Assembly: GCA_003562535.1 (NCBI GenBank)
Contig: PWUP01000315.1
Span: 1-16,311 of the forward strand
DNA length: 16,311 nucleotides
DNA from: Gammaproteobacteria bacterium
GTDB lineage: Bacteria; Pseudomonadota; Gammaproteobacteria; Competibacterales; Competibacteraceae
Reading direction: 5' to 3'
This document shows, one piece after another, positions 1 to 7,414 of this stretch; the stretch's first letter is position 1; every line of letters starts with the position of its first letter. The notes under the pieces were generated by a model. It had not been told where the DNA came from and made no database searches. It saw only the letters and a list, made by a program, of their open reading frames with translations. A program made the position numbers and the translations under genes.

Positions 1-343
1 AAGGCACATCTAGAGCCTCTAACTCAGGAGCATCACTGACCGTGTAATCCGCAACCGTCATACCGATATCGAATACCCCTTGGTTAAGCAAGCGGTAAAC
101 ATCGCTGCCGGCCACACCCATCTGGTCAAAGGTGGTCAGATTGACGGTAATGGCATGATTGGAGGCTTCGGGCAGTATTTCACTCCAAAATGGGGCTTCA
201 AATTGTCGGTGTAGGGGTAAGCCGCTCCAAGAACCAACAACCGACAAGGTGATGGATTCTAATTCATCAGCCTGGCTAGCCAAAGGAGAAAATAACAGCG
301 CACAAAGACTGGCAGAAACCAATGTTTTCGCAGAGTGGTGCAT
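1..343 (-). CDS. TRAP transporter solute-binding protein, DctP type (partial, N-terminal 114 codons)
   Basis: This gene runs off the left edge, so only its N-terminus is visible. The ATG at 343 has an AGGAG at 357-353, nine bases upstream. The first 26 or so residues form a signal peptide: a lysine near the start, a hydrophobic core (LVSASLCALLF) and an A-x-A-like site ending SQA. The mature part reads VVGSWSGLPL, then FEAPFWSEILP, VNLTTFDQMG and FDIGMTVADY, which I recognise as the DctP family. Such periplasmic proteins bind an organic acid or related solute and hand it to a DctQM permease driven by an ion gradient. It starts 34 bp after the DUF1445 gene on the same strand, so the two are probably co-transcribed and may handle the same compound. 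The permease genes would be expected beyond the left edge. The substrate cannot be read from this fragment. Confidence 0.85.
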   Translation of the reverse strand, partial: MHHSAKTLVSASLCALLFSPLASQADELESITLSVVGSWSGLPLHRQFEAPFWSEILPEASNHAITVNLTTFDQMGVAGSDVYRLLNQGVFDIGMTVADYTVSDAPELEALDVP

Positions 344-377
344 GGTAATGCGCTCCTGTGATGAGTTATCAATAGTG

Positions 378-1148
378 TTAAGTGATGGTGCCATCCGTGG
401 GGAGATCGGTAATCAGCATATGTCCGGGTTGATGGGTAATGGCCAGTGCGGGGGCGGCTTGGCGTAGCGCCAACTGCGGTGTAACCCCGCACGCCCAGAA
501 CACCGCAATATCGCCGTCTTGCAAAACCGGGGGGTCACCAAAATCCGGCTGATGAATATCGGCAATGCCAATGGCGGTGGGGTCACCGATATGTACCGGG
601 GCACCGTGCGCATGAGGATAGCGCTCTGAGAGCACGATAGCGCGGATCGCTTGGGCGGGGTTGAAGGCACGCATACTGACCACTAACGGCCCGCTAAACG
701 ATCCAGCCGCTTGGGTCGGGATCTGAGTAATGTACATGGGTACATTGCGCTGAGCGGCAATATGGCCAATGGTAATGCCTGCTCTTTGCAGAGCGGCTTC
801 GAATGAAAAGGAACACCCCAAGACAAAGGCCACGAAATCCGATTGCCACAAATCCATGATGTTGTCACAGCTTGCGACCGCCTCCCCGTGACGAAACACT
901 CGATAAGCAGGGATATCACGGCGGATGTCTACATCATGACCGAGTTGAGTGAGCTTGGCCTGACCCGGTTCGCCAACTGCAAGGATGGGGCAGGGCTTGG
1001 GATTGCTGACGCAGTAGCGCAAGAAATCGTCGGCAGAACTAGCGGGCAGAATCACCACATTAGCCTGTTGATAGCCCGGGCACTGGCCACTGGTTTGACC
1101 ATTGAATTCACCGGCTCGAATGCGCTGACGCAGTTCATATCCACCCAC
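378..1148 (-). CDS. DUF1445 / YcsI family protein (putative hydro-lyase)
   Basis: The product is about 256 residues and covers the whole family length. Family-typical segments run in order: RAGEFNGQTSG, GYQQANVVILPA, NPKPCPILAVGEPG, DIPAYRVFRHGE, VAFVLGCSFSFEAAL, NVPMYITQIP, FSGPLVVSMR, HGAPVHIGDP, DFGDPPVLQDGD, FWACGVTPQ and ITHQPGHMLITDL. Databases label the family putative hydro-lyase. As established knowledge, a related domain occurs in the human D-glutamate cyclase DGLUCY, but the bacterial reaction is mostly unproven. I chose the GTG at 1148 because GAGGTG (1160-1155) sits six bases upstream. A GTG at 1157 and a TTG at 1154 are in frame but lack a Shine-Dalgarno site, and a stop at 1175-1173 closes the frame. 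It lies 79-88 bp downstream of lysR and 34 bp upstream of a TRAP binding protein. That suggests metabolism of an imported acid under LysR control, which is inference. Confidence 0.85.
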   Translation of the reverse strand: MGGYELRQRIRAGEFNGQTSGQCPGYQQANVVILPASSADDFLRYCVSNPKPCPILAVGEPGQAKLTQLGHDVDIRRDIPAYRVFRHGEAVASCDNIMDLWQSDFVAFVLGCSFSFEAALQRAGITIGHIAAQRNVPMYITQIPTQAAGSFSGPLVVSMRAFNPAQAIRAIVLSERYPHAHGAPVHIGDPTAIGIADIHQPDFGDPPVLQDGDIAVFWACGVTPQLALRQAAPALAITHQPGHMLITDLPTDGTIT

Positions 1149-1206
1149 CGACAACACCTCAATGCATTGTGTTCATGGGTTGCACCATAATACACTCATG
1201 CGTTCA

Positions 1207-1251
1207 CGTCAATAGATCGTTTAGTTGGTTAAACGATCATATTTTATGATC
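1207..1251. repeat. Two overlapping palindromes at the lysR 3' end / hydro-lyase promoter region
   Basis: GATCGTTTA at 1215-1223 pairs with TAAACGATC at 1230-1238 around a 6-base loop. GATCATA at 1235-1241 pairs with TATGATC at 1245-1251 around TTT. Both arms are perfect, and the two share the GATC at 1235-1238, so only one can form at a time. The lysR stop codon (1239-1237) lies inside. On the minus strand a TTGACG (1212-1207) follows the first palindrome and could be a -35 box for the DUF1445 gene; the best -10 (TATTAT, 1192-1187) is only 14 bases away, so the promoter call is weak. No U-tract follows, so this looks less like a terminator than like an operator pair or a decayed terminator. 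Confidence 0.5.
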
Positions 1252-2145
1252 AGACAGCCAATGCTGTTCGCTGAAGCGGGCTGCGGCAATTAATTGCTGC
1301 ATGATGACCGGGTTTTGACTGGGCAAATGACACAGCACAAAATCCAGTGGTGAAAGCTGGGCAGCGGGTTCGGTGGTTAATTCCCGCAAGCGTCCAGCAC
1401 TGCAATCGTCTTGAGCCATGACAACTGGCAAAGTGCCGATGCCAAAACCGTCGCGTACCAGACGCACCATGGTCGATAGTGAGGCGCTGGCATGCAGCAA
1501 AGGTGCAGGCACTTCTGGATCGGCAAACAGACGCTGGATTTCGCGGTAGGGCAAGGTGTCTTTGGAAAACGTCACAATAGGCAAGGCTGCCAAATCCCTT
1601 GTGCGTAGTGACTGCGCAGGCAGGTCAAGACGCGGCGCCGCAAACCAGGCCATGGCAAAGGTCGCCAGTGGGTACTGTTCTGCCTGTTCAGGAACTAAGC
1701 GGCGCATCAACACCGCGACATCAATTTCATCGTCAGTGAGTTTCGCGGCCAACACGGGGGAAGTATCAACCGAAAGCTCAAAACGGATATTAGGAATGGC
1801 GCTGCGCAGATGTTGCAGCATGGCAGGCAGTAGTGTGTGTACCACCGTTTCAGCCACCCCGATGCGGATAGTGCCAACATAGTCGGCTTCGGGGCGTAGC
1901 TCGGCGACGATGCGATCACGCAAGGTGATCAACCGTTCCGCCTGTTCGATAAAACGCCGTCCTGTCGCAGTTAAGCGCACCTGTCGTTGCTGGCGGTCAA
2001 AAATTTGAATCCCCAGACGTTTCTCCAACAAGGCAATACGCGCCGATACCGCCGACTGCGCCACACCTAAATGGTGAGCCGCTGCACGGAATCCGCCTTG
2101 ACGCACCACCTCGCGAACCATTTCCACGTCACGGATGCCGAACAT
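1237..2145 (-). CDS. LysR family transcriptional regulator
   Basis: The 302-residue length is typical of LysR-type regulators. Residues 1-62 are the winged helix-turn-helix: the segments GGFRAAAHHLGVAQSAVS and ALLEKRLGIQIFDR match the family pattern of recognition helix and wing, ending in LTATGRRF. A linker helix follows, then a periplasmic-binding-protein-like effector domain from about residue 90 (VGTIRIGVAETV). The start is the ATG at 2145. Only a G-rich stretch lies just upstream and no proper Shine-Dalgarno site, so it may be translated with dusA, which ends 53 bp upstream on the same strand. LysR regulators usually control neighbouring genes, so the DUF1445/TRAP operon immediately downstream is the likely target. 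The co-inducer is unknown. The family is certain; the target is inferred. Confidence 0.92.
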   Translation of the reverse strand: MFGIRDVEMVREVVRQGGFRAAAHHLGVAQSAVSARIALLEKRLGIQIFDRQQRQVRLTATGRRFIEQAERLITLRDRIVAELRPEADYVGTIRIGVAETVVHTLLPAMLQHLRSAIPNIRFELSVDTSPVLAAKLTDDEIDVAVLMRRLVPEQAEQYPLATFAMAWFAAPRLDLPAQSLRTRDLAALPIVTFSKDTLPYREIQRLFADPEVPAPLLHASASLSTMVRLVRDGFGIGTLPVVMAQDDCSAGRLRELTTEPAAQLSPLDFVLCHLPSQNPVIMQQLIAAARFSEQHWLSDHKI

Positions 2146-2198
2146 CTACCCCCAGCCCACTTCTTTAATCTGTTCGGCTGGAATCGCAGCATCGCGTG

Positions 2199-3179
2199 CT
2201 AAACCCATGAGATGGCCTCTAGCACAATGCTGGGCGATGCCTCGGGGCGATGGGCGTGCTCACTTAAATGCCGCCGCCAACGGCGGGCGCCAGATTGCCC
2301 TTGATATAAACCGAGAATATGCCGGGTCATGCACTTCAATGCAACGCCTTGATCGGATTGACGCTGTAAATACGGTATCAACTCAGCCAGCACCTCTTGG
2401 CGTTGCGGTATCGGCCGGGATGAACCGAACAAACGCTGATCAACCTCGGCAAGCAGATACGGCTGTTGATAGGCCGCTCGACCCAGCATGACACCGTCCA
2501 CTTGGCGCAGATGTTCGCTCGCTTGCTGTACATCGCTAATCCCACCATTGATCACTATGCCAAGCTGTGGAAAATCGCGTTTGAGTCGGTACACACGCGC
2601 ATAATCCAGCGGGGGAATCTCGCGGTTTTGCTTGGGGCTTAACCCCTGTAGCCAAGCTTTGCGGGCATGGACAATAAAGACGTCACAACCGGCTTCGGCC
2701 ACTTGGCCGATAAAATCTACCAACTCCGTATAGCTGTCACGCTGATCAATACCAATGCGGGTTTTAACCGTCACGGGGATGTGAACCGCTGCGCGCATGG
2801 CGGAGATGCAGGCCGCTACCCGCTCTGGCTCCGCCATTAAACACGCCCCAAAACGCCCAGTGCGGACTCGATCTGAGGGGCAGCCCACATTGAGGTTGAT
2901 TTCGGCATAGCCATAATCCGCCCCCATACGGGCGCAGTGCGCTAATGCCTGCGGTTCACTGCCACCGAGTTGCAGTGCAACCGGCTGCTCGGCTGGATCG
3001 AAGTGCAGCAACCTCTGCCAGCGCCCATGCAGCAGTGCTGAGCTCGTCACCATCTCGGTGTATAGACGTGCATGACGGCTCAGTAGGCGGTGAAAATAGC
3101 GACAGTGCCGGTCTGTCCAATCCATCATCGGGGCGACACAGAAGCGCCAAGGGGCATAATCGTATAAAGCCATCAGCAT
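2199..3179 (-). CDS. dusA: tRNA-dihydrouridine synthase DusA
   Basis: The enzyme reduces uridine to dihydrouridine in the D-loop of tRNAs (U20/U20a for DusA) using FMN and NADPH. The 326-residue protein is a TIM-barrel flavoprotein. It shows RFCVAPMMDWTDRHCR at the N-terminus, YTEMV, QLGGSEP, the catalytic-cysteine motif NVGCPSDRV (Cys100), VKTRIGID, VHARKAWLQGLSP, INGGI and VMLGRAAYQQP. The KAWLQGLSPKQNREIPPLDY stretch is characteristic of DusA rather than DusB or DusC. The ATG at 3179 is preferred because AGG lies about six bases upstream; an ATG at 3173 is possible. It diverges from cysS with 62 bp between start codons. lysR follows on the same strand. Function is confident from family signatures. 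Confidence 0.95.
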   Translation of the reverse strand: MLMALYDYAPWRFCVAPMMDWTDRHCRYFHRLLSRHARLYTEMVTSSALLHGRWQRLLHFDPAEQPVALQLGGSEPQALAHCARMGADYGYAEINLNVGCPSDRVRTGRFGACLMAEPERVAACISAMRAAVHIPVTVKTRIGIDQRDSYTELVDFIGQVAEAGCDVFIVHARKAWLQGLSPKQNREIPPLDYARVYRLKRDFPQLGIVINGGISDVQQASEHLRQVDGVMLGRAAYQQPYLLAEVDQRLFGSSRPIPQRQEVLAELIPYLQRQSDQGVALKCMTRHILGLYQGQSGARRWRRHLSEHAHRPEASPSIVLEAISWV

Positions 3180-3241
3180 TGCCAGCCTGTGAAGGGTTGC
3201 GTAATATCGTTAGCTTATCATTGAAACCTTACGACCCCAAT

Positions 3242-4654
3242 ATGCTACAGATCTACAACAGCCTGACGCGCCAAAAACACGTTTTTCAACCCATCGAACC
3301 GGGACGGGTGCGCCTGTACGTCTGTGGTATGACCGTTTACGATTACTGTCATGTCGGCCATGCGCGGGTGATGGTGGTCTTCGATACCGTCGTGCGGCAC
3401 TTACGCGCCAGCGGGTATCAGGTCACTTATGTGCGCAATATCACCGATATCGACGATAAAATCATCCAGCGCGCTCAGCAACTCGGCGAGCCATTCACTG
3501 CGCTGACCGAGCGCTTTATCGCCGCCATGCACCAAGACGCCGATGCCTTGGGGATTGCACGTCCTGATGTCGAGCCACGCGCCACCGAATCGATGGCGGC
3601 GATTATCGCCATGATTCAAACGCTGCTGGATAAGGGCTACGCCTATCCGTCCGCTAACGGCGATATTCTCTATGCCGTCAGCCGTTTCCAGAGTTATGGC
3701 CAATTATCTAACAAACGTCTGGAAGATTTACGAGCCGGCTCGCGGGTGGATATTGATACCGATAAACGCGACCCCTTGGATTTTGTGCTGTGGAAACAAG
3801 CCAAACCCGGTGAGCCGGGTTGGCCGTCGCCGTGGGGGGAAGGACGACCGGGCTGGCATATCGAGTGCTCGGCCATGTCCACCTGCCATTTGGGCGAACA
3901 TTTTGATATTCACGGCGGCGGTATGGACTTGAAGTTCCCCCACCATGAAAATGAAATCGCCCAAAGCGAAGCCGCCACCGGCCACAGGTTCGTGAATTAT
4001 TGGATGCACAATGGCTTTGTGCAGATCGACGATGAAAAAATGTCCAAGTCCTTGGGTAATTTCTTCACCGTGCGCGAAGTCTTGCAGCATTATTCGCCGG
4101 AAGTGCTACGCTATTTTATATTGTCCAGCCATTATCGCCGCCCCTTAAACTACAGTGAGCATAATCTGCAAGCCGCCCAAGCGGCATTGACCCGACTGTA
4201 TCGGGCGCTGCGTGCGGTTAACGGGGCCGCCGCCGGTGATCATCCGGTGGATTCAATCTACCGCCAGCGGTTTACGGCGGTTATGGATGATGATTTCAAT
4301 ACACCGGAAGCGCTGGCCGTATTGCATGAATTAGCCAGCGAGATCAATCGCCACAACCCGTCGGATGTTATAATTGTCGGATTGGCGAGTGAGCTGCGTC
4401 AATTGGCGACCGTACTTGGGATTTTACAAGACGATCCCGAACAGTTTCTGCGTGGCGATGCTGCGGCTGAAGATCCGCAGGTGGTGCAGATCGAGGCGCT
4501 GATTGCTCAGCGCCAAGCCGCCCGTAAAGCACGGCAGTGGCAGGAAGCGGATCGTATCCGTGATCAGCTCAACGCGCTGGGGGTGGTGTTAGAGGACAGT
4601 CCGTCAGGAACCCGCTGGAGTCGATCAGCACCAGATACCGTAAAAGCGCGTTAA
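3242..4654 (+). CDS. cysS: Cysteinyl-tRNA synthetase
   Basis: This class I synthetase attaches cysteine to tRNA-Cys in the cytoplasm. At 470 residues it is close to the usual length. Zinc ligands are in place: Cys28 (YVCGMTVYD), Cys209 (WHIECSAMS), and the His/Glu pair in KFPHHENEIAQSE. The HIGH-type motif is HVGH at 37-40 and KMSKS spans 266-270. The C-terminal helical and anticodon-binding region follows from about residue 320. The frame is open upstream to 2945, but that part runs over dusA on the other strand and is not conserved, so I start at the ATG at 3242 (MLQIYNSL), the standard family N-terminus. There is no clear Shine-Dalgarno site. The tRNA promoter begins six bases after the stop codon. 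Confidence 0.97.
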   Translation: MLQIYNSLTRQKHVFQPIEPGRVRLYVCGMTVYDYCHVGHARVMVVFDTVVRHLRASGYQVTYVRNITDIDDKIIQRAQQLGEPFTALTERFIAAMHQDADALGIARPDVEPRATESMAAIIAMIQTLLDKGYAYPSANGDILYAVSRFQSYGQLSNKRLEDLRAGSRVDIDTDKRDPLDFVLWKQAKPGEPGWPSPWGEGRPGWHIECSAMSTCHLGEHFDIHGGGMDLKFPHHENEIAQSEAATGHRFVNYWMHNGFVQIDDEKMSKSLGNFFTVREVLQHYSPEVLRYFILSSHYRRPLNYSEHNLQAAQAALTRLYRALRAVNGAAAGDHPVDSIYRQRFTAVMDDDFNTPEALAVLHELASEINRHNPSDVIIVGLASELRQLATVLGILQDDPEQFLRGDAAAEDPQVVQIEALIAQRQAARKARQWQEADRIRDQLNALGVVLEDSPSGTRWSRSAPDTVKAR

Positions 4655-4659
4655 AGCGA

Positions 4660-4688
4660 TTGACCTTAGCGCCTAAGCTCGCTAAAAT
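4660..4688 (+). promoter_or_regulatory. Sigma-70 promoter for the tRNA cluster
   Basis: TTGACC (4660-4665) and TAAAAT (4683-4688) are separated by exactly 17 bases. The -10 box is followed by AGCCGC, a GC-rich discriminator of the kind linked to stringent control of stable RNA genes. Transcription would start near 4695, about 34 bases before tRNA-Pro. The promoter lies just after the cysS stop codon. Confidence 0.75.
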
Positions 4689-4728
4689 AGCCGCTTGTTT
4701 TAAATATGACTCATGAAATCAATTGTCG

Positions 4729-4805
<77 letters not shown>

Positions 4806-4827
4806 CAGGGCTTGTTTTAAAGGTCAC

Positions 4828-4904
4828 GCGCCTGTAGCTCAACCGGATAGAGCATCGGCCTTCTAAGCCGAGGGTTGCAGGTTCGAGTCCTGCCGGGCGC
4901 GCCA
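4828..4904 (+). tRNA. tRNA-Arg (anticodon UCU)
   Basis: The acceptor GCGCCTG (4828-4834) pairs with CGGGCGC (4894-4900), with G as discriminator and CCA encoded at 4902-4904. The anticodon stem TCGGC/GCCGA holds CTTCTAA, giving UCU, which reads AGA and AGG codons. It lies 22 bases after tRNA-Pro with no separate promoter evident, so it is probably processed from the same transcript. Confidence 0.97.
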
Positions 4905-4947
4905 TACGATTAACCCGTAATTTTAATGAGTCAAACACTGTATTATG

Positions 4948-5023
4948 GTGGGCGTAGCTCAGTAGGTAGAGCCCCGGATTGTGATTCCGGTCGTCGTGGG
5001 TTCGAGTCCCATCGTCCACCCCA
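4948..5023 (+). tRNA. tRNA-His (anticodon GUG)
   Basis: The acceptor GTGGGCG (4948-4954) pairs with CGTCCAC (5013-5019), followed by C and an encoded CCA (5021-5023). The base before the acceptor (4947) is G. It can pair with the C discriminator as the G-1 identity element of tRNA-His, so the mature RNA probably begins at 4947. The anticodon stem CCGGA/TCCGG encloses TTGTGAT, giving GUG. Confidence 0.97.
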
Positions 5024-5142
5024 ACGATAAACCGTTATCAGGCTTGTTAACTTTTTCCACTCATCGGATATACATATTGCCGCAGTTTCGCGATCATACC
5101 GACTCTCTGTATTATTTATATAATTCACAACGAGGCGTGGTG

Positions 5143-5148
5143 TATAAT
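5143..5148 (+). promoter_or_regulatory. Perfect -10 box upstream of tRNA-Leu
   Basis: TATAAT at 5143-5148 matches the sigma-70 -10 consensus and is followed by a GC-rich CGCC discriminator. No good -35 box lies 16-18 bases upstream; TTCACA at 5124-5129 is only 13 bases away. Transcription would begin near 5155, some 11 bases before tRNA-Leu. This suggests that tRNA-Leu has its own start besides read-through from tRNA-Pro. The 5024-5142 stretch otherwise shows only AT-rich sequence. Confidence 0.5.
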
Positions 5149-5164
5149 CGCCTATCATTCACTG

Positions 5165-5250
<86 letters not shown>

Positions 5251-5341
5251 TAATAATCAGGCCGATGAAACTTAATCCCCATGCGTGTTATCCTAAACCT
5301 CGGCCTCATGAAAAACAGTCACTTAAACCCGAGGTATATTG

Positions 5342-6679
5342 ATGCAAGTTTCCGTTGAACAATTGGAAGGTCTTGAGCGGCGCGTCACTGTTCAAGTACC
5401 CGCTGCAACCGTCGATGACCAAGTCCTACAGCGTCTACGGTCAACAGCGCGCCAGGTACGAGTCGATGGATTCCGCCCCGGTAAGGTACCCGTCAAATTG
5501 GTTAAGCGCATGTACGGTGAACAAGTGCGTAAAGAGGTGCTCAACGAAGTGCTGCGCAGCAGTCTCCCAGAAGCCCTAGAGCAACAACAGTTATCACCGA
5601 TACACGCCCCCAATGTGAACTTGGTGTCCATTGATGAAGGTACAGATTTCGAGTATCAAGCCACCTTCGAAGTGCGCCCAGAACTGAATCTGGTCGGAAT
5701 AGCCGGTCAGGTCATTAAGCGTCCAGTGGTTGAAATCACTGAAGCGGATGTGGACGCTATGATTGAAACCCTACGCAAACAACGCGCCGAATGGCATGAG
5801 GTTGAACGCGCTGCCGTTGACGGCGATAAAGTCACCGTATCATTTACAGCGACGGTGGACGGCGAGTCCTTCCCTGGCGGCTCGGGTGACAAGGTTGAAT
5901 TGATACCCGGTTCACAGTCGATGTTGCCTGCGTTCGAACAGGCCGTATTAGGTCATCAGGCGGGTGAGGAGTTCGAGTTCGCTATGCCCTTCCCCGCAGA
6001 CCATCTGAGTCAGGATTTAGCGGGTAAAACAGCTCAATTCAAGGTGCAGATCCATAAGGTTGAGGAACCCATTTTACCGTCCGTGGACGAAGACTTTTTG
6101 AAAATCTTCGGTATTACCAGTGGTGATGTCAACGCACTGCGTGACGAGCTACGCGCTAATATGCAACGTGAATTAGAGGCGGCGATTAACAATCGAGTTA
6201 AAGTCCAAGTGTTCGATGCGCTACTGGCCGCTAATGAGATCCCGCTGCCCAATGCAGTGATTGAACAAACCATCATGCAGCTTGCTATACAAGCCGGTCT
6301 GCTCAGTCCAGAAACGCAGCCGGATGAACAGCAACGTAACAACTTCTTCATGCTGTTTGAAACTCGCGCCCGTCGTCAGGTGGCCTTAAATCTGGCAATC
6401 GCTGAGATCGCCAAAAACCGCGACCTACAGATTGATCCACAACGGGTGCAACACCGTATCGAAACCATCGCGGCCAGTTATGAAGACAGTGCCAAAGTGA
6501 TTGATTTATACAATACAGACGCCCAGTTCTTACAAGGCGTTCAGTTACAGGTTCAAGAAGATCAAGTGGTCGATAGCTTGCTCAGTGAAGCCCAAGTCGA
6601 GGAGCAGGTCATGAGCTTTGAGGAGTTGATACGCCCCGCACGACCCAGTACGGCGCCATCCCAAGAGGCTTCCGCATGA
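5342..6679 (+). CDS. tig: Trigger factor (ribosome-associated chaperone, FKBP-type PPIase)
   Basis: Trigger factor binds at the ribosomal exit tunnel, shields nascent chains and can isomerise prolyl bonds. This 445-residue copy is close to the usual length of 430-450. The N-terminal ribosome-binding domain carries the signature GFRPGKVP at residues 43-50. The FKBP-like domain follows at roughly 155-245 (GDKVTVSFTATVDGESFPGG, then AFEQAVLGHQAGEEF). The rest is the helical C-terminal chaperone domain (for example DEDFLKIFG and LPNAVIEQTI). The ATG at 5342 has GAGG at 5331-5334, seven bases upstream, so an in-frame TTG one codon earlier (5339) was not used. The stop codon overlaps the clpP start (ATGA), so the two are probably translationally coupled. 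Confidence 0.97.
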   Translation: MQVSVEQLEGLERRVTVQVPAATVDDQVLQRLRSTARQVRVDGFRPGKVPVKLVKRMYGEQVRKEVLNEVLRSSLPEALEQQQLSPIHAPNVNLVSIDEGTDFEYQATFEVRPELNLVGIAGQVIKRPVVEITEADVDAMIETLRKQRAEWHEVERAAVDGDKVTVSFTATVDGESFPGGSGDKVELIPGSQSMLPAFEQAVLGHQAGEEFEFAMPFPADHLSQDLAGKTAQFKVQIHKVEEPILPSVDEDFLKIFGITSGDVNALRDELRANMQRELEAAINNRVKVQVFDALLAANEIPLPNAVIEQTIMQLAIQAGLLSPETQPDEQQRNNFFMLFETRARRQVALNLAIAEIAKNRDLQIDPQRVQHRIETIAASYEDSAKVIDLYNTDAQFLQGVQLQVQEDQVVDSLLSEAQVEEQVMSFEELIRPARPSTAPSQEASA

Positions 6680-7320
6680 CTTTAGCCACCAGTATGACGC
6701 TCGCCCCTCAGGCGCTAAATCTAGTGCCTATGGTGGTTGAACAGACTTCACGCGGCGAGCGGGCTTATGATATCTATTCTCGGCTGCTGAAAGAGCGCGT
6801 GGTATTCATGGTCGGGCCAGTCGAAGACCACATGGCCAATGTCATCATCGCTCAACTGTTGTTTTTAGAAGCCGAAAACCCGGATAAAGACATCCACTTG
6901 TACATCAACTCACCGGGTGGAGTGGTGTCTGCGGGCATGGCCATCTACGACACAATGCAATTTGTCAAACCCGATATCAGCACTATGTGTGTCGGTCAAG
7001 CGGCCAGCATGGGGGCGTTACTCTTAGCCGGTGGGGCTAAAGGTAAACGCTTTTGTTTGCCGCACTCCCGAGTCATGATTCATCAGCCCTTAGGTGGGTT
7101 TCAAGGTCAGGCCAGTGACATTGATATCCATGCGCGCGAGATTTTGCGGATTCGCGAACGCTTAAACCGCGTATTGTCCCATCATACGGGGCAACCGCTG
7201 GAAAAAGTGGCTCAGGATACCGACCGTGATAATTTCATGGGGGGTGAAGAAGCGGTTGATTATGGTTTAATTGACGCGGTTCTGTCCCACCGTAGCACCC
7301 CTGTCAGCGCAACGGAGTGA
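6676..7320 (+). CDS. clpP: ATP-dependent Clp protease proteolytic subunit
   Basis: ClpP forms the 14-subunit serine-protease chamber that works with ClpX. The 214-residue product has the full catalytic triad at the classical precursor positions: Ser111 (GQAASMGALLL), His136 (SRVMIHQP) and Asp185 (DRDNFM). Other family blocks are IYSRLLKERVVF, YINSPGG and HAREILRIRERLN. A short N-terminal propeptide of about 14 residues, removed by self-cleavage, is expected from the alignment with the E. coli enzyme. The ATG at 6676 overlaps the tig stop by four bases, and AGAGG (6664-6668) lies seven bases upstream. It sits directly before clpX, the usual arrangement. Confidence 0.98.
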   Translation: MTLATSMTLAPQALNLVPMVVEQTSRGERAYDIYSRLLKERVVFMVGPVEDHMANVIIAQLLFLEAENPDKDIHLYINSPGGVVSAGMAIYDTMQFVKPDISTMCVGQAASMGALLLAGGAKGKRFCLPHSRVMIHQPLGGFQGQASDIDIHAREILRIRERLNRVLSHHTGQPLEKVAQDTDRDNFMGGEEAVDYGLIDAVLSHRSTPVSATE

Positions 7321-7369
7321 ATTTGTGACCGCTCTGATGATTCATAATAGCCGCGAGGAGTACTGTCTT

Positions 7370-7414
7370 ATGGCGTACTCACTGCACTGGCCACCCGATG
7401 CGAGGTTTTCCTGA
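7370..7414 (+). CDS. Possible 14-codon leader ORF overlapping the clpX start
   Basis: In the 93-bp gap between clpP and clpX, an ATG at 7370 follows a strong GAGGAG (7355-7360) by nine bases. It opens a 14-codon frame, MAYSLHWPPDARFS, whose TGA stop (7412-7414) shares its A with the clpX ATG. The clpX Shine-Dalgarno (GAGG, 7402-7405) lies inside this frame. What is seen is the ORF, its ribosome site and the TGATG overlap. That it is translated and couples to clpX is inference; I know no named family for it. It could be a chance ORF. Confidence 0.4.
   Translation: MAYSLHWPPDARFS

Noticed and set aside
2945..3241. N-terminal extension of cysS by 99 codons
   Set aside because: The extension lies over dusA on the other strand and has no similarity to synthetases; the family N-terminus begins at the ATG at 3242.
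5026..5056. Terminator after tRNA-His (GATAA/TTATC hairpin then T-run)
   Set aside because: The stem has only five AT-rich pairs and the T-run is 12 bases away, too far for an intrinsic terminator.
7323..7348. clpX promoter TTGTGA ... CATAAT
   Set aside because: The spacing is only 14 bases, too short for a normal sigma-70 promoter.
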